Of a stretch of DNA of 64,000 nucleotides, positions 19,755 through 27,838 are shown one piece after another. A model generated the notes under the pieces. It was not told the origin of the DNA. It made no database searches and saw nothing but the letters and a program-made list of their open reading frames with translations. Position 1 is the stretch's first letter; each line of letters begins with the position of its first letter. The stretch comes from Corynebacterium pacaense (lineage in GTDB: Bacteria > Actinomycetota > Actinomycetes > Mycobacteriales > Mycobacteriaceae). A program made the translations under genes and the position numbers. Where the stretch lies: positions 569,684 through 633,683 of the forward strand of contig NZ_LT821240.1 in the NCBI RefSeq assembly GCF_900169525.1, read 5' to 3'.

Positions 19755-21016
19755 GCGGTGCCCTGCTGCTGCGCCGAGGGCAGGGTCTCCCGCCCGAGGA
19801 ACCAGTAGGCGGCGGCGCACAGGCCGATGGCGCCGCATAGGAGGAAGCCGTAGTGGAATCCCAGCGACTGTGCGATCATTCCGACCAGGATGGGTCCGGT
19901 GATCGCCCCGAAGTCCTGCGCCATCTGAAAATTGGCCAGGATGCGGCCGCCGGGCCGACCGCTTCCGATGACGTCGCCGAGCACGGCCTGCTGGCTGGGA
20001 TTCATCAGGCCGGCGCCCACGCCGGCCATGGCCGAGAGTGCGATGAGCAGCCAGAACTGATCAGCAAATCCCAGGGACGCGGTGAACACCGAATTGATCA
20101 CCAGACCGCTGATAATCAGCGGTTTGCGCCCGTGGGTGTCCGAGAGCGTGCCCGAGAGTTGCAGGCAGATGGCATTGCCAGCGGCGAAGGCCGCCATGGC
20201 GAAGCCCGCGGCCGCGCCACCGTTATCAAAGACCGCGGCGACGAACAGGGGCAGCGTGGCCACCCTGACCCCGAAGTTCGACCATCCGTTGGCAAAGGCC
20301 CCCACCAGAGCACTGCGGTAGGCGGAATCGCGGATGGTCTCACGGAAGTGCAGGGGTTCGACCTGCCGCGTCGTCCCGGTGCTCAGCGGGGCGTCGGTTC
20401 TGGGCATCCGCCACCACACCACGAGCGCGGCCAGCGCGACCGAGGCACCGTAGATGGCGAAGGGAGGGCGCATCCCGAGGGCGGACATCGCCGCACCGAG
20501 GACGGGTCCGATGATGCTGCCGAAAAGGAAGGCGGAGGCATAGACCGAGGAGCAGCGGCCACGGATCTCGGCGGGGGCCATCCTCACGATCAGCCCCATT
20601 GCGGAGACAGTGAACATCGTCGATCCCACCCCCGCGAGCGCCCGCAGCAGCAGCACCTGCCAGTAGTCCTGGGCGAGGGCGACCAGGCCCGTGGTCACCG
20701 CCACGGTGGCCAGGCCGGTCAGATATACCTTCCGCGACCCGATCCGATCGATCAGCCGCCCGGACACCGGCGCGAACAGCAGTCTCGTCCCGGCGAACAC
20801 CGAGACGACGGCGCTCGCCGCGGCCAGACTGACGTCGAAGGTCACCACGAACTGCGGGAGGATCGGCGCGATCAGTCCGTATCCCAGCGCGATGATGAAG
20901 GCCGCGGCGACAAGAACCCAGATCTGTTCGGGCACCCTCTGCCTGACGACGCCCCCGGCGACCGTCCCACCCACCGCAGCGGCTGCACCGCTGGCATTTT
21001 GTTGTCTATTCACCAT
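19751..21016 (-). CDS. MFS exporter, DHA1-type
   Basis: A 421-aa major facilitator protein with twelve helices. The DHA1 signature is present: motif A GRLIDRIGSRKVY after helix 2, motif C GSIIGPVLGAAMS in helix 5, and the second-half motif GTLSDTHGRKPL. It is coupled by ATGA to a DHA2-type exporter downstream. Two exporters of different subfamilies in one coupled pair suggests a shared substrate class or a staged efflux, but no regulator is adjacent. The N-terminus has a 25-residue Ala/Gly-rich extension before helix 1. Confidence 0.88.
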   Translation of the reverse strand: MVNRQQNASGAAAAVGGTVAGGVVRQRVPEQIWVLVAAAFIIALGYGLIAPILPQFVVTFDVSLAAASAVVSVFAGTRLLFAPVSGRLIDRIGSRKVYLTGLATVAVTTGLVALAQDYWQVLLLRALAGVGSTMFTVSAMGLIVRMAPAEIRGRCSSVYASAFLFGSIIGPVLGAAMSALGMRPPFAIYGASVALAALVVWWRMPRTDAPLSTGTTRQVEPLHFRETIRDSAYRSALVGAFANGWSNFGVRVATLPLFVAAVFDNGGAAAGFAMAAFAAGNAICLQLSGTLSDTHGRKPLIISGLVINSVFTASLGFADQFWLLIALSAMAGVGAGLMNPSQQAVLGDVIGSGRPGGRILANFQMAQDFGAITGPILVGMIAQSLGFHYGFLLCGAIGLCAAAYWFLGRETLPSAQQQGTA

Positions 21017-21140
21017 TTCGCATTCAAGGCTAGACGCACGCGGGGTTTAAATCCACCTGACCAGCACCTCACCGCATTATTCGAACAAATTTTCCATACT
21101 GCACACCTGTGTGTCCACCCCGCGTTCTACCGTGTGCACC

Positions 21141-21635
21141 ATGATCACCCACCGAAACCCCTTCAGGCCCCAACCCAGCAGCACCGACTACGCCGAGCAT
21201 CTCCATGAGGTCTTCCCCACTGTGCTCTCGGACGTGGGATCCATGATGCGCCACCCGCGTTCCCTCGCCCGACCCATACCCACCTGGCGTCCACCGAGGA
21301 TCCAGCTTCCACCACTTCCGGGAACGGATCCGCTCTCCCTCACCCTGTCACGCCACTGCGTGGGCAGGGAGACCCGGGATCTGCTCACGGCCTCCGGCGG
21401 CGAAGGCGAGCCCGCGTACCTGATCACCGTCAGACTGAGCAATGCCGATGGCTACCGCGTCTCCGCGCCCCTCGCCGAGGGATGGGTGCGCGCACTTCTC
21501 ACGGGACAGAACATCACCTCCGTCCACGAGCTCAGGGATGAAGCGACACCGACATTCTGCTGGCTCGTCGATTCCCACTTTCTCCCCGTCCCCTCGCCCG
21601 CGTCGCTGTTTCAGGGGCGGGCCAGGGCGGCCTGA
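21141..21635 (+). CDS. conserved-looking hypothetical protein
   Basis: About 164 aa from the ATG at 21141 (an in-frame start ten codons upstream is also possible). It has no signal peptide or membrane segment. The C-terminal 80 residues look folded (AYLITVRLSNADGYRVSAPL, WVRALLTGQN, FCWLVDSHFLP). I do not recognise the family. No ribosome site is visible. It ends 12 bases before the converging acidic protein gene. Confidence 0.6.
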   Translation: MITHRNPFRPQPSSTDYAEHLHEVFPTVLSDVGSMMRHPRSLARPIPTWRPPRIQLPPLPGTDPLSLTLSRHCVGRETRDLLTASGGEGEPAYLITVRLSNADGYRVSAPLAEGWVRALLTGQNITSVHELRDEATPTFCWLVDSHFLPVPSPASLFQGRARAA

Positions 21636-21647
21636 TCCCTCGGCGGT

Positions 21648-22472
21648 CTACTCCGCGCCCTCGCCGTCCTCGTCGCCGTCTATGTAGTCGCCCTCATCGT
21701 CGGAATCATCGTCATCGTCATCATCGTCGGAATCATCGACGTATAGGTCGTAGACATCCGGCTCGTCAAACTCCTCATCATCGAAGGGGACGAGCTGCTC
21801 CTCCCAGTCCTCGGCCTGGTCGTCGGCAAGTGAAAGGACATCGAACAGCAGATCAAAATCGGTGAAGGTTCCCAGATCGAGCACCTCCTCGGTGGCGAAC
21901 TCGAGTTCCGAGGTCAGGTTCGCGAACATGCGCTGGCGATCCTCCTCGGACAGCACCGCATCCCCGTCGGACTCCCAGAGTTCCTCGATGGCCTGATCCA
22001 CCAGATCCTCGAAGGATTCGCCGACGGCAACGAAACTGACGGCGGCCGTGGGTACACCGTTCTCTACCTCGACCAGGACCTGCAGCTCGGAATTCTGGGC
22101 GACCGCTGCGCGAACGAGGTTGGCGTTGATGCCATCCTGGTAGAACTCAAGGTCCTCGATGCGCTCATCGGTGCCCTCGAGCAGGTCGCGCAGCACCGTG
22201 ACCACCTGGTCGGTGGCCACGTGCTTCGCCACGGCTGCCACCGCATCTTCGACGGAGAACACCACCGAGACCAGAACGGCCTCGAAGTCCTCATCATCTT
22301 CATCAACGTTCGCGGCGGCGATGTAGACATTTGCCGCGGGTAGGAGGGAATCGATCTCGACGAACTGGATCTCCAGGTCAGAAGTGATCGGAACGAACAT
22401 TGTGTCGCCATTGACGCGCGACTCGATACCGTCATTGTCGAGAGCGGCTGCGATGTCCTCGAAAAAGCTCAT
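21648..22472 (-). CDS. very acidic hypothetical protein with poly-Asp tail
   Basis: A 274-aa cytosolic protein with strong negative charge. Residues 1-215 look like an alpha/beta domain (MSFFEDIAAALDNDGIES, FVPITSDLEIQFVEID), faintly like YbjN or secretion-chaperone folds. The last 60 residues are nearly all Asp and Glu, including eight Asp in a row, coded by repeated GAC/GAT. GAGGAAGG lies twelve bases before the ATG. Function unknown; acidic tails of this type occur in proteins that bind cations or basic partners. Confidence 0.8.
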   Translation of the reverse strand: MSFFEDIAAALDNDGIESRVNGDTMFVPITSDLEIQFVEIDSLLPAANVYIAAANVDEDDEDFEAVLVSVVFSVEDAVAAVAKHVATDQVVTVLRDLLEGTDERIEDLEFYQDGINANLVRAAVAQNSELQVLVEVENGVPTAAVSFVAVGESFEDLVDQAIEELWESDGDAVLSEEDRQRMFANLTSELEFATEEVLDLGTFTDFDLLFDVLSLADDQAEDWEEQLVPFDDEEFDEPDVYDLYVDDSDDDDDDDDSDDEGDYIDGDEDGEGAE

Positions 22473-22567
22473 GTTCGGTGAAGACCTTCCTCTGGGGTTG
22501 TGCCGGGGACTGCCCCGCGGACACTGTCGACCAGCCTAGCGCCGCATCCCGCGCGGTGCCGGGCGAT

Positions 22568-23230
22568 TCACACCTTCGCCGGACAGGACAGACACATCCC
22601 CGCACTGGGCGAGTGGAAAATCATGCAACAGCTGGCGCGCCGCAGGTGCCCGGAGGCGTCGAAGCGCACGGCCGGCGCCGTGTGGCGGGTGTTCAGGCCG
22701 TCGACAAGCTCGGTTGCCACGGTGGCCGCGAGATCCTCCTCGAAGGCCTCCTCCCCTGCCTGCACCGCGGCCATCGCCAGGCAGTCGGCGGCCACCGCCC
22801 ACAGCGGGGCCGGGCGCAGATCGGTGAGCGCGCACAACGTGTCCACCACCCCGCTCATCGACGCCCCGAACGCCATCCCGCTGCCCCGGTAGTCGCCGGG
22901 AGAACGGCGGGCGGTGGTGGAGAAGCCGAACCAGAAGTCATCTACCCGGTGCAGCATACCCTCCCCGATATCAAGGCTGGGGACTTCATCGAACTCGACC
23001 ATCACGGTCACCGAGGGGGCAACGAGCGCATTGCACAGACTGTAGAACCACAACTGGCCCGCATGCTTGGGCTGGCGCAGCTGAAAGATCCGCTGCCCCG
23101 CGCCGATTGCGGCAATCACCGTGGAGGGTTCGCTGAGGGTCTCCAGGTCGATCGGCTGCGAATCGGCTCGCGGAACCAGGGTGTCGGCGAACCGCGGATA
23201 CTGCGCGAGAAGCTGCGCGAAGACACTCAT
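22568..23230 (-). CDS. FhuF-like ferric iron reductase protein
   Basis: A 220-aa protein ending in a CC-x10-C-x2-C pattern (CCMIFH...MCLSC), the [2Fe-2S] ligand set of FhuF-type siderophore-iron reductases. The middle (YSLCNALVAPS, FGASMSGVVDTLCALTDLRPAPLWAVAADCLA) also fits the family. FhuF proteins reduce ferric iron released from siderophores in the cytosol. Its ATG overlaps the stop codon of the esterase gene (ATGA, 23227-23230). An esterase plus a ferric reductase recalls siderophore hydrolysis and iron release, but no DtxR-type box is visible upstream. Confidence 0.8.
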   Translation of the reverse strand: MSVFAQLLAQYPRFADTLVPRADSQPIDLETLSEPSTVIAAIGAGQRIFQLRQPKHAGQLWFYSLCNALVAPSVTVMVEFDEVPSLDIGEGMLHRVDDFWFGFSTTARRSPGDYRGSGMAFGASMSGVVDTLCALTDLRPAPLWAVAADCLAMAAVQAGEEAFEEDLAATVATELVDGLNTRHTAPAVRFDASGHLRRASCCMIFHSPSAGMCLSCPAKV

Positions 23231-24903
23231 CCCCGACTGCCGAACGTCTGCATCCGGCTCATCAAGCGCATCTCCGGGACCGTGTCATCTTCCTTCTCCA
23301 GGAAGTCGAGTTCACTGGCGAGGTCGGGGCGACCGGTCCCCCACTCGAGCATGTCGTAGTTCTCCCAGGCGCGTCGCTTCGCCTGCTTCGGATCCCAGAC
23401 CATGCGGCTGTGGTTGTCGATGACAAACGTCCCGAAGCCCGGCTCATCATCGGTGCGCGACCGGTACGCACGCCATTCTGCACCCGGGCGACCCCCATGA
23501 ATGAACTCGCGCCAATGATGCTGGACCAGATCCGTGATCTCGGACAGGTTGTCCGCACCGCCCCCTATCTTGCTCAGGTTCATGCTCCGCGAGGAATCAT
23601 GGTCGCCGAAGACCGCATTGAGCTCGAAGGAATGGATCGCACCGAGACCGATCCGCCTCATCGAATCCGGGGCGTAGTCGAAGCGGTACATCCAGGTCGG
23701 CTCGTGGAGGGAATGGGCCTGGGCGAGCCGGACCGAGGGCGCCCAGAACAACGCATCGGCCAGCAGCTCGGCGAAATCCGAACGGTTCTCGGCATCATCG
23801 TAAGCGGCGAGGACACCTTCGGCGTTCTCCGGATCAAAGACCTGGAGCATGCGCAGCGCGGCCCGCTTCCTGGCGGAGTTGCGCAGGTAGAAGGCCTTGG
23901 AAAAGGATGTCTCATCAGAATTGGTACCGATGATCAGTGGCACCCGCGCCTGCTTCCCCTGCTCAAACATCGTCAGCGGATGATCGGGCAGCAGCGTCCC
24001 GTCGACCGTCGGGCCGTAGCAGGAGTTCAGCTGCAGAAGCTCCCCCGTGCGCCACATCATGGACTGACCCGCGCGCACCAGATCATCTGCGGATTCCTGG
24101 CGGAGCTCGTCCAGCGTCGTCTCCCTGGGCAGTGCCATGCGATACACCAGCTCCCGAGCCCACAGCTTGGACTGCGTGTGGGAATGCACCGAGGCGACCG
24201 GGGTGGACTGCGCCACCGCGCGATGAAAAAGCCCCTGTGCGGCGGGTACGCACATCAGGGAAATCACCGCCGCGGCCCCCGCCGACTCCCCCATCAGGGT
24301 CACGTTGGAGGGATCGCCACCGAAGTTCTCGATATTGTCGTGGACCCAGCGCAGCGCCAGCAGCTGATCATGAAGGGCGGGATTGGCAACACAGTCCCCG
24401 CCAAGTGAACGCAGATCGAGGTAACCCAGCGCACCCAGCCGGAAATTGACCGAGACGTACACCACGTCCATGGTCCTGACCAGGTTGTACCCCCGCAGCG
24501 CCTTCTCATGGGAGGAACCCATGATGTAGGAACCGCCGTGCAGGTACACCACGACAGGCAACTGTTCATCTGAGTCGGGGCGCACGATGTCCAGGTTCAG
24601 GCAGTCCTCCGAACCCCGCACCTTGTCCGTCCAGGAGTAGGTCGGTTGGACCGCGGGGTCGCCGAACACCGAGCACTCCCGGATGCCCTGCCACTTCTTC
24701 ACCGGTCGCGGCGCGCGGAAGCGATACTTGCCGCCGGTGCGACGGCCGAAGGGGATTCCCCGCCAGGTGCGCAGGCCCGGGCCGCGCACGCCGCGAACAA
24801 AGCCTATCGACGTCGGCACCACCATCTCATCCGCAAGCACCGAGCCCGACGCACTGTTAGCGGGTCCCCTCGAGTCCCCCGGAGTCCACGCCGAACCATT
24901 CAT
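23227..24903 (-). CDS. type-B carboxylesterase
   Basis: About 558 aa from the ATG at 24903. It is an alpha/beta hydrolase of the cholinesterase/para-nitrobenzyl esterase class. It has the oxyanion-hole HGGSY, nucleophile elbow GESAGAAA, the acid in NSDET and the histidine in IHSFEL. The family motif EDCLNLDI is intact. There is no signal peptide, so it is probably cytosolic. TAGCCT lies seven bases before the ATG with no Shine-Dalgarno sequence, so the transcript is probably leaderless; a TTG twelve codons upstream is less likely. It is coupled to the FhuF-like gene. Confidence 0.9.
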   Translation of the reverse strand: MNGSAWTPGDSRGPANSASGSVLADEMVVPTSIGFVRGVRGPGLRTWRGIPFGRRTGGKYRFRAPRPVKKWQGIRECSVFGDPAVQPTYSWTDKVRGSEDCLNLDIVRPDSDEQLPVVVYLHGGSYIMGSSHEKALRGYNLVRTMDVVYVSVNFRLGALGYLDLRSLGGDCVANPALHDQLLALRWVHDNIENFGGDPSNVTLMGESAGAAAVISLMCVPAAQGLFHRAVAQSTPVASVHSHTQSKLWARELVYRMALPRETTLDELRQESADDLVRAGQSMMWRTGELLQLNSCYGPTVDGTLLPDHPLTMFEQGKQARVPLIIGTNSDETSFSKAFYLRNSARKRAALRMLQVFDPENAEGVLAAYDDAENRSDFAELLADALFWAPSVRLAQAHSLHEPTWMYRFDYAPDSMRRIGLGAIHSFELNAVFGDHDSSRSMNLSKIGGGADNLSEITDLVQHHWREFIHGGRPGAEWRAYRSRTDDEPGFGTFVIDNHSRMVWDPKQAKRRAWENYDMLEWGTGRPDLASELDFLEKEDDTVPEMRLMSRMQTFGSRG

Positions 24904-24960
24904 GGATTCCAGGCTAGGCCGGATCGCCGGGCCGGGCAACGATTGCGGGAAGGGTCACTC

Positions 24961-25279
24961 AACCCCCTGCCCGCACACAGAAGGCACACCGACCACTGAC
25001 AGGATGTGGACAACCGGGTCAGAGTTTCAGCCACCAGCACCAATCCGGGCCCGGTTCCAGAGTTCACCCCACCCATCCACACTCAGGCCCCCACACCGCC
25101 CGGACACCGTGCTTCTCGACGCCCAACCCCCTGCCCGCACACAGAAGGCACACCGACCACTGACAGGATGTGGACAACCGGGTCAAAGTTTCAGCCACCA
25201 GCACCAATCCGGGCCCGGTTCCAGAGTTCACCCCACCCATCCACACTCAGCCGCCCGGACACCGTGCTTCTCGACGCCC
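24961..25279. repeat. 164-bp tandem repeat (two copies), each with a DnaA-type box
   Basis: Copy 1 is 24961-25124 and copy 2 is 25125-25279. They are nearly identical except for one A/G change and a 9-base deletion in copy 2. Each contains TGTGGACAA (25005-25013 and 25169-25177), the complement of TTGTCCACA, a canonical high-GC DnaA box. A related partial copy lies at 43083-43170. The rest of this non-coding stretch upstream of the esterase shows nothing else. Confidence 0.9.
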
Positions 25280-25284
25280 ACCCG

Positions 25285-26259
25285 TCACCACGCCCGCCCC
25301 TTGGCTGAATAGCGCGTTGCGGGGAAGGGACGATACAGGCGTGAGGCACTTTCGTGAATTTCCTTGATCTTGCGCACAGCAGAACCGTCGAGATAGTTCG
25401 TGGAATCAACGCGGAAAACGAGAAGGCCCTCCCGCGACAGCCTCTCGTGGCGCTGGATTTCGTGGCGCAGGGCAAGCTCCGGGCTCCATCCATCCTGGCC
25501 ATGGCGTTTTCCCTGGCCGTCATATTCGATGACCATGCTGATGTGCTCGAAGAGGAAGTCGACACGGGCGATGGCGTCGCGCATTTCATTGCGGATTTCC
25601 ACCTGTTGCAGCGGCGCCGGCAGTCCCGCCCGGAACAGGCACGCCTTGAGATGGGATTCCCGCGGGCTTTCGGAGCAGGTGTTGCTCAGCGCCACCGCCT
25701 GACCGATCGCGGCGATCGCGTGCACACCCTTCATGTGTCCCGCCTCTCGTCGCAGGTCGGCCGGGGTGAACAGCCTGCGGTTTATACCGTCCTCCATCAT
25801 CCCCACCGCCTCGGGCAGCGGATGCCAGCGGGCGATGTCCAGGGTGGTCCGCAGCGCTGAGGAGACCCGGAACCCTCCCCAGGGGGATGCCCGATCGATG
25901 AAGTGGCCGGGAAGTTCGGGAGCCGTGCCACGGGTGAGCACCGCACCGGTTTTATCCGCCCCTTTCCTTCGCCCCAGCTCGACCGGGATTGCCTCCATCC
26001 GGAACTCGAAGGGAAATCCGTGGAGGAACGCCGCCGCCCTCCCGACAACGGGCATCCCTCGTGCCCGGGCCACCGCGATGATGCGAAGGCGGTTCTGCTC
26101 CTTCTTGTTCATGCCGCGGTACACCCCGGCATCGACGTATACCCCGGCACCGATGCGGGCAATTGTCCCCCGGCGCACCGCGCTGGACAGTCTCTGATGA
26201 TCGGACCTGCTCATCCCCCGCGAGTAGATGACGGGTCCCCCAACCTGCGTCATGCACAA
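25285..26259 (-). CDS. AbiEi-like winged-helix plus DUF559/Vsr-like nuclease-fold protein
   Basis: A protein of up to 324 aa with an N-terminal winged helix of the AbiEi antitoxin type (SAVRRGTIARIGAGVYV) and a C-terminal restriction-endonuclease-like domain: RVDFLFEHISMVIEYDGQGKRHG near residue 230, then LVFRV. The Asp and E-Y-D residues sit where PD-(D/E)xK active-site acids would be. Such proteins are frequent, usually solitary, in actinobacteria, and their function is not settled. No AbiEii toxin gene is next to it. The best start is uncertain; several in-frame codons occur in the first 16 residues. Confidence 0.75.
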   Translation of the reverse strand: MCMTQVGGPVIYSRGMSRSDHQRLSSAVRRGTIARIGAGVYVDAGVYRGMNKKEQNRLRIIAVARARGMPVVGRAAAFLHGFPFEFRMEAIPVELGRRKGADKTGAVLTRGTAPELPGHFIDRASPWGGFRVSSALRTTLDIARWHPLPEAVGMMEDGINRRLFTPADLRREAGHMKGVHAIAAIGQAVALSNTCSESPRESHLKACLFRAGLPAPLQQVEIRNEMRDAIARVDFLFEHISMVIEYDGQGKRHGQDGWSPELALRHEIQRHERLSREGLLVFRVDSTNYLDGSAVRKIKEIHESASRLYRPFPATRYSAKGRAW

Positions 26260-26323
26260 GATGACATCATGATCGCGTCACGTCCGCAACACTTAACCGG
26301 AACATGTGTGTAAATTTGCTTCT

Positions 26324-27133
26324 ATGGTTAACCAGGTCGACAGGGACACAATCCTGTGCATTTCTCTTGCTGCCCGCCCATCGAATCACGGTGTGCGTTT
26401 CCACAATTGGCTGTATCAGGAACTGGGGTTGAACTACCTGTACAAAGCGGTCGCACCGGCCGACATCACGGCCGCCGTCGCCGGCATCCGCGGCCTGAAC
26501 ATCAGGGGCGCGGGGGTGTCCATGCCGTACAAGGAGGATGTCATCCCGCTTATCGACGAACTGGACCCCAGCGCACGGCGCATCCGTTCGGTCAACACCA
26601 TCGTCAATGACGATGGCACACTCAAGGGCTACAACACCGACTACACCGCCGTGAAACACCTGCTTGAGGCTCACCGGATTGACGCCGCCACGCCGGTTGC
26701 GGTGCGCGGGTCCGGCGGGATGGCCAACGCCGTCGTCGCGGCCCTCGCCGATTACGGCCTGCAGGGAACGGTGGTGGCACGCAATCACACCACGGGCGCC
26801 GCGCTGGCGAACCGCTTCGGTTGGGAGTACTCGGCGGAGGTGCCGGAGAGTGCCCGATTGCTGGTCAATGTCACGCCCCTGGGAATGAATGGACCCGACA
26901 GCGATGTTGTATCTTTCGGCGAGGATGAAATCGCCCGCGCCGATGTCATCTTCGATTGTGTTGCCTTCCCGGTCGAGACGCCGCTGATCAGGGCGGCCAG
27001 GTCCCTGGGGAAGGAGATCATCGACGGCGGCGAGGTAGCCGCACTCCAGGCCGCCGAGCAGTTCGAGCTCTACACCGGCGTCCGCCCCTCCGACGAGCAG
27101 ATTGCAGCCGCGGAGGTATACGCCAAACCATAG
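26324..27133 (+). CDS. shikimate dehydrogenase family protein (AroE-like)
   Basis: A 269-aa NADP-type dehydrogenase of the AroE family. Visible are the catalytic Lys in VSMPYKEDV, Asn in RSVNTI, Asp in YNTDYT and a nucleotide loop RGSGGMANAV in place of GAGGAA. The usual N-terminal S-x-S that holds the shikimate carboxylate reads SLAARPSNHG, so the substrate may differ from shikimate. TAAATT ends seven bases before the ATG at 26324 and no Shine-Dalgarno sequence is seen, so a leaderless start is likely. In C. glutamicum an AroE paralogue lies in the same region near odhA. It is followed at 11 bases by a membrane protein gene. Confidence 0.88.
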   Translation: MVNQVDRDTILCISLAARPSNHGVRFHNWLYQELGLNYLYKAVAPADITAAVAGIRGLNIRGAGVSMPYKEDVIPLIDELDPSARRIRSVNTIVNDDGTLKGYNTDYTAVKHLLEAHRIDAATPVAVRGSGGMANAVVAALADYGLQGTVVARNHTTGAALANRFGWEYSAEVPESARLLVNVTPLGMNGPDSDVVSFGEDEIARADVIFDCVAFPVETPLIRAARSLGKEIIDGGEVAALQAAEQFELYTGVRPSDEQIAAAEVYAKP

Positions 27134-27144
27134 GAGGCACGCCC

Positions 27145-27771
27145 ATGAGCAGCAGAGAAGCGAACAGGCAGCTGGTTGCCGCCCTGGACAGGGCCGTGCA
27201 GATCCAGTCGGGCGTGATCGAGGGTTATGTGCGGCGGCTGCGTCGCAAGCATCCGGAGGCCAGCCCCGCCGAGCTCCAGAATCTGATTGACAAGCATTTC
27301 ATGAGGGCCGTGTCCGGTACGGGAGCCGGGGTCGGCATGGCCGCGGCGGTTCCGGGGATCGGATTCTTCACAGGCGCACTGGCGATCGGTGCGGAATCAG
27401 CGGTCTTTCTCGATGCCGTGGCACTGTACACCGCCGCTTCGGCGCATCTGCGCGGTGTTGACATCGGCGATCCCGAGCGCCGGAGGGCCCTGATCCTGGT
27501 GGTTCTCCTGGGTGCCGCAGGCACCGCCCTGGTGGATCCGGGGGCGCGGCGGCGGGGGGTGCCGGCGGTGGCGTCGATAAGCAGGTTCAGCACCAAACGC
27601 CTCGTTGAGGTCAACGGCCGCCTGCTGCGCATGGCCCTGCGGCGTTTCCGTTTCACCTGGTTGGGCAAAATCATGCCACTGGGTATTGGCGCGGTGCTGG
27701 GTCTGATGGCCAACCGCAGGCTGGCCCGGCGCGCACTGCGCAACACCTACGAATCCCTCGGCCCCCTCTGA
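27145..27771 (+). CDS. EcsC/DUF697-like membrane protein
   Basis: A 208-aa protein with an N-terminal helical part (QIQSGVIEGYVRRLRRKHP) and hydrophobic segments at about 55-95 (VGMAAAVPGIGFFTGALAIGA begins this), 115-135 and 185-200. It resembles EcsC-like or DUF697-like membrane-associated proteins; function unknown. AGGAGG overlaps the stop codon of the AroE-like gene (TAGGAGG), so the two genes are one transcription unit. Confidence 0.8.
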   Translation: MSSREANRQLVAALDRAVQIQSGVIEGYVRRLRRKHPEASPAELQNLIDKHFMRAVSGTGAGVGMAAAVPGIGFFTGALAIGAESAVFLDAVALYTAASAHLRGVDIGDPERRRALILVVLLGAAGTALVDPGARRRGVPAVASISRFSTKRLVEVNGRLLRMALRRFRFTWLGKIMPLGIGAVLGLMANRRLARRALRNTYESLGPL

Positions 27772-27838
27772 GACACTGACGTCCACTCGAAGTCGAAGAA
27801 AGGACTCACCCACCCCACCGAACAGGAAAGGCCCACCC

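Noticed and set aside
19853..21208. 451-codon plus frame opposite the DHA1 exporter
   Set aside because: It is an antisense shadow; the minus-strand MFS motifs are intact.
25064..25246. Minus-strand peptide containing LTRLSTSCQ, also seen in the 43-kb repeat
   Set aside because: The shared peptide simply reflects the repeated DNA; there is no start with a ribosome site.
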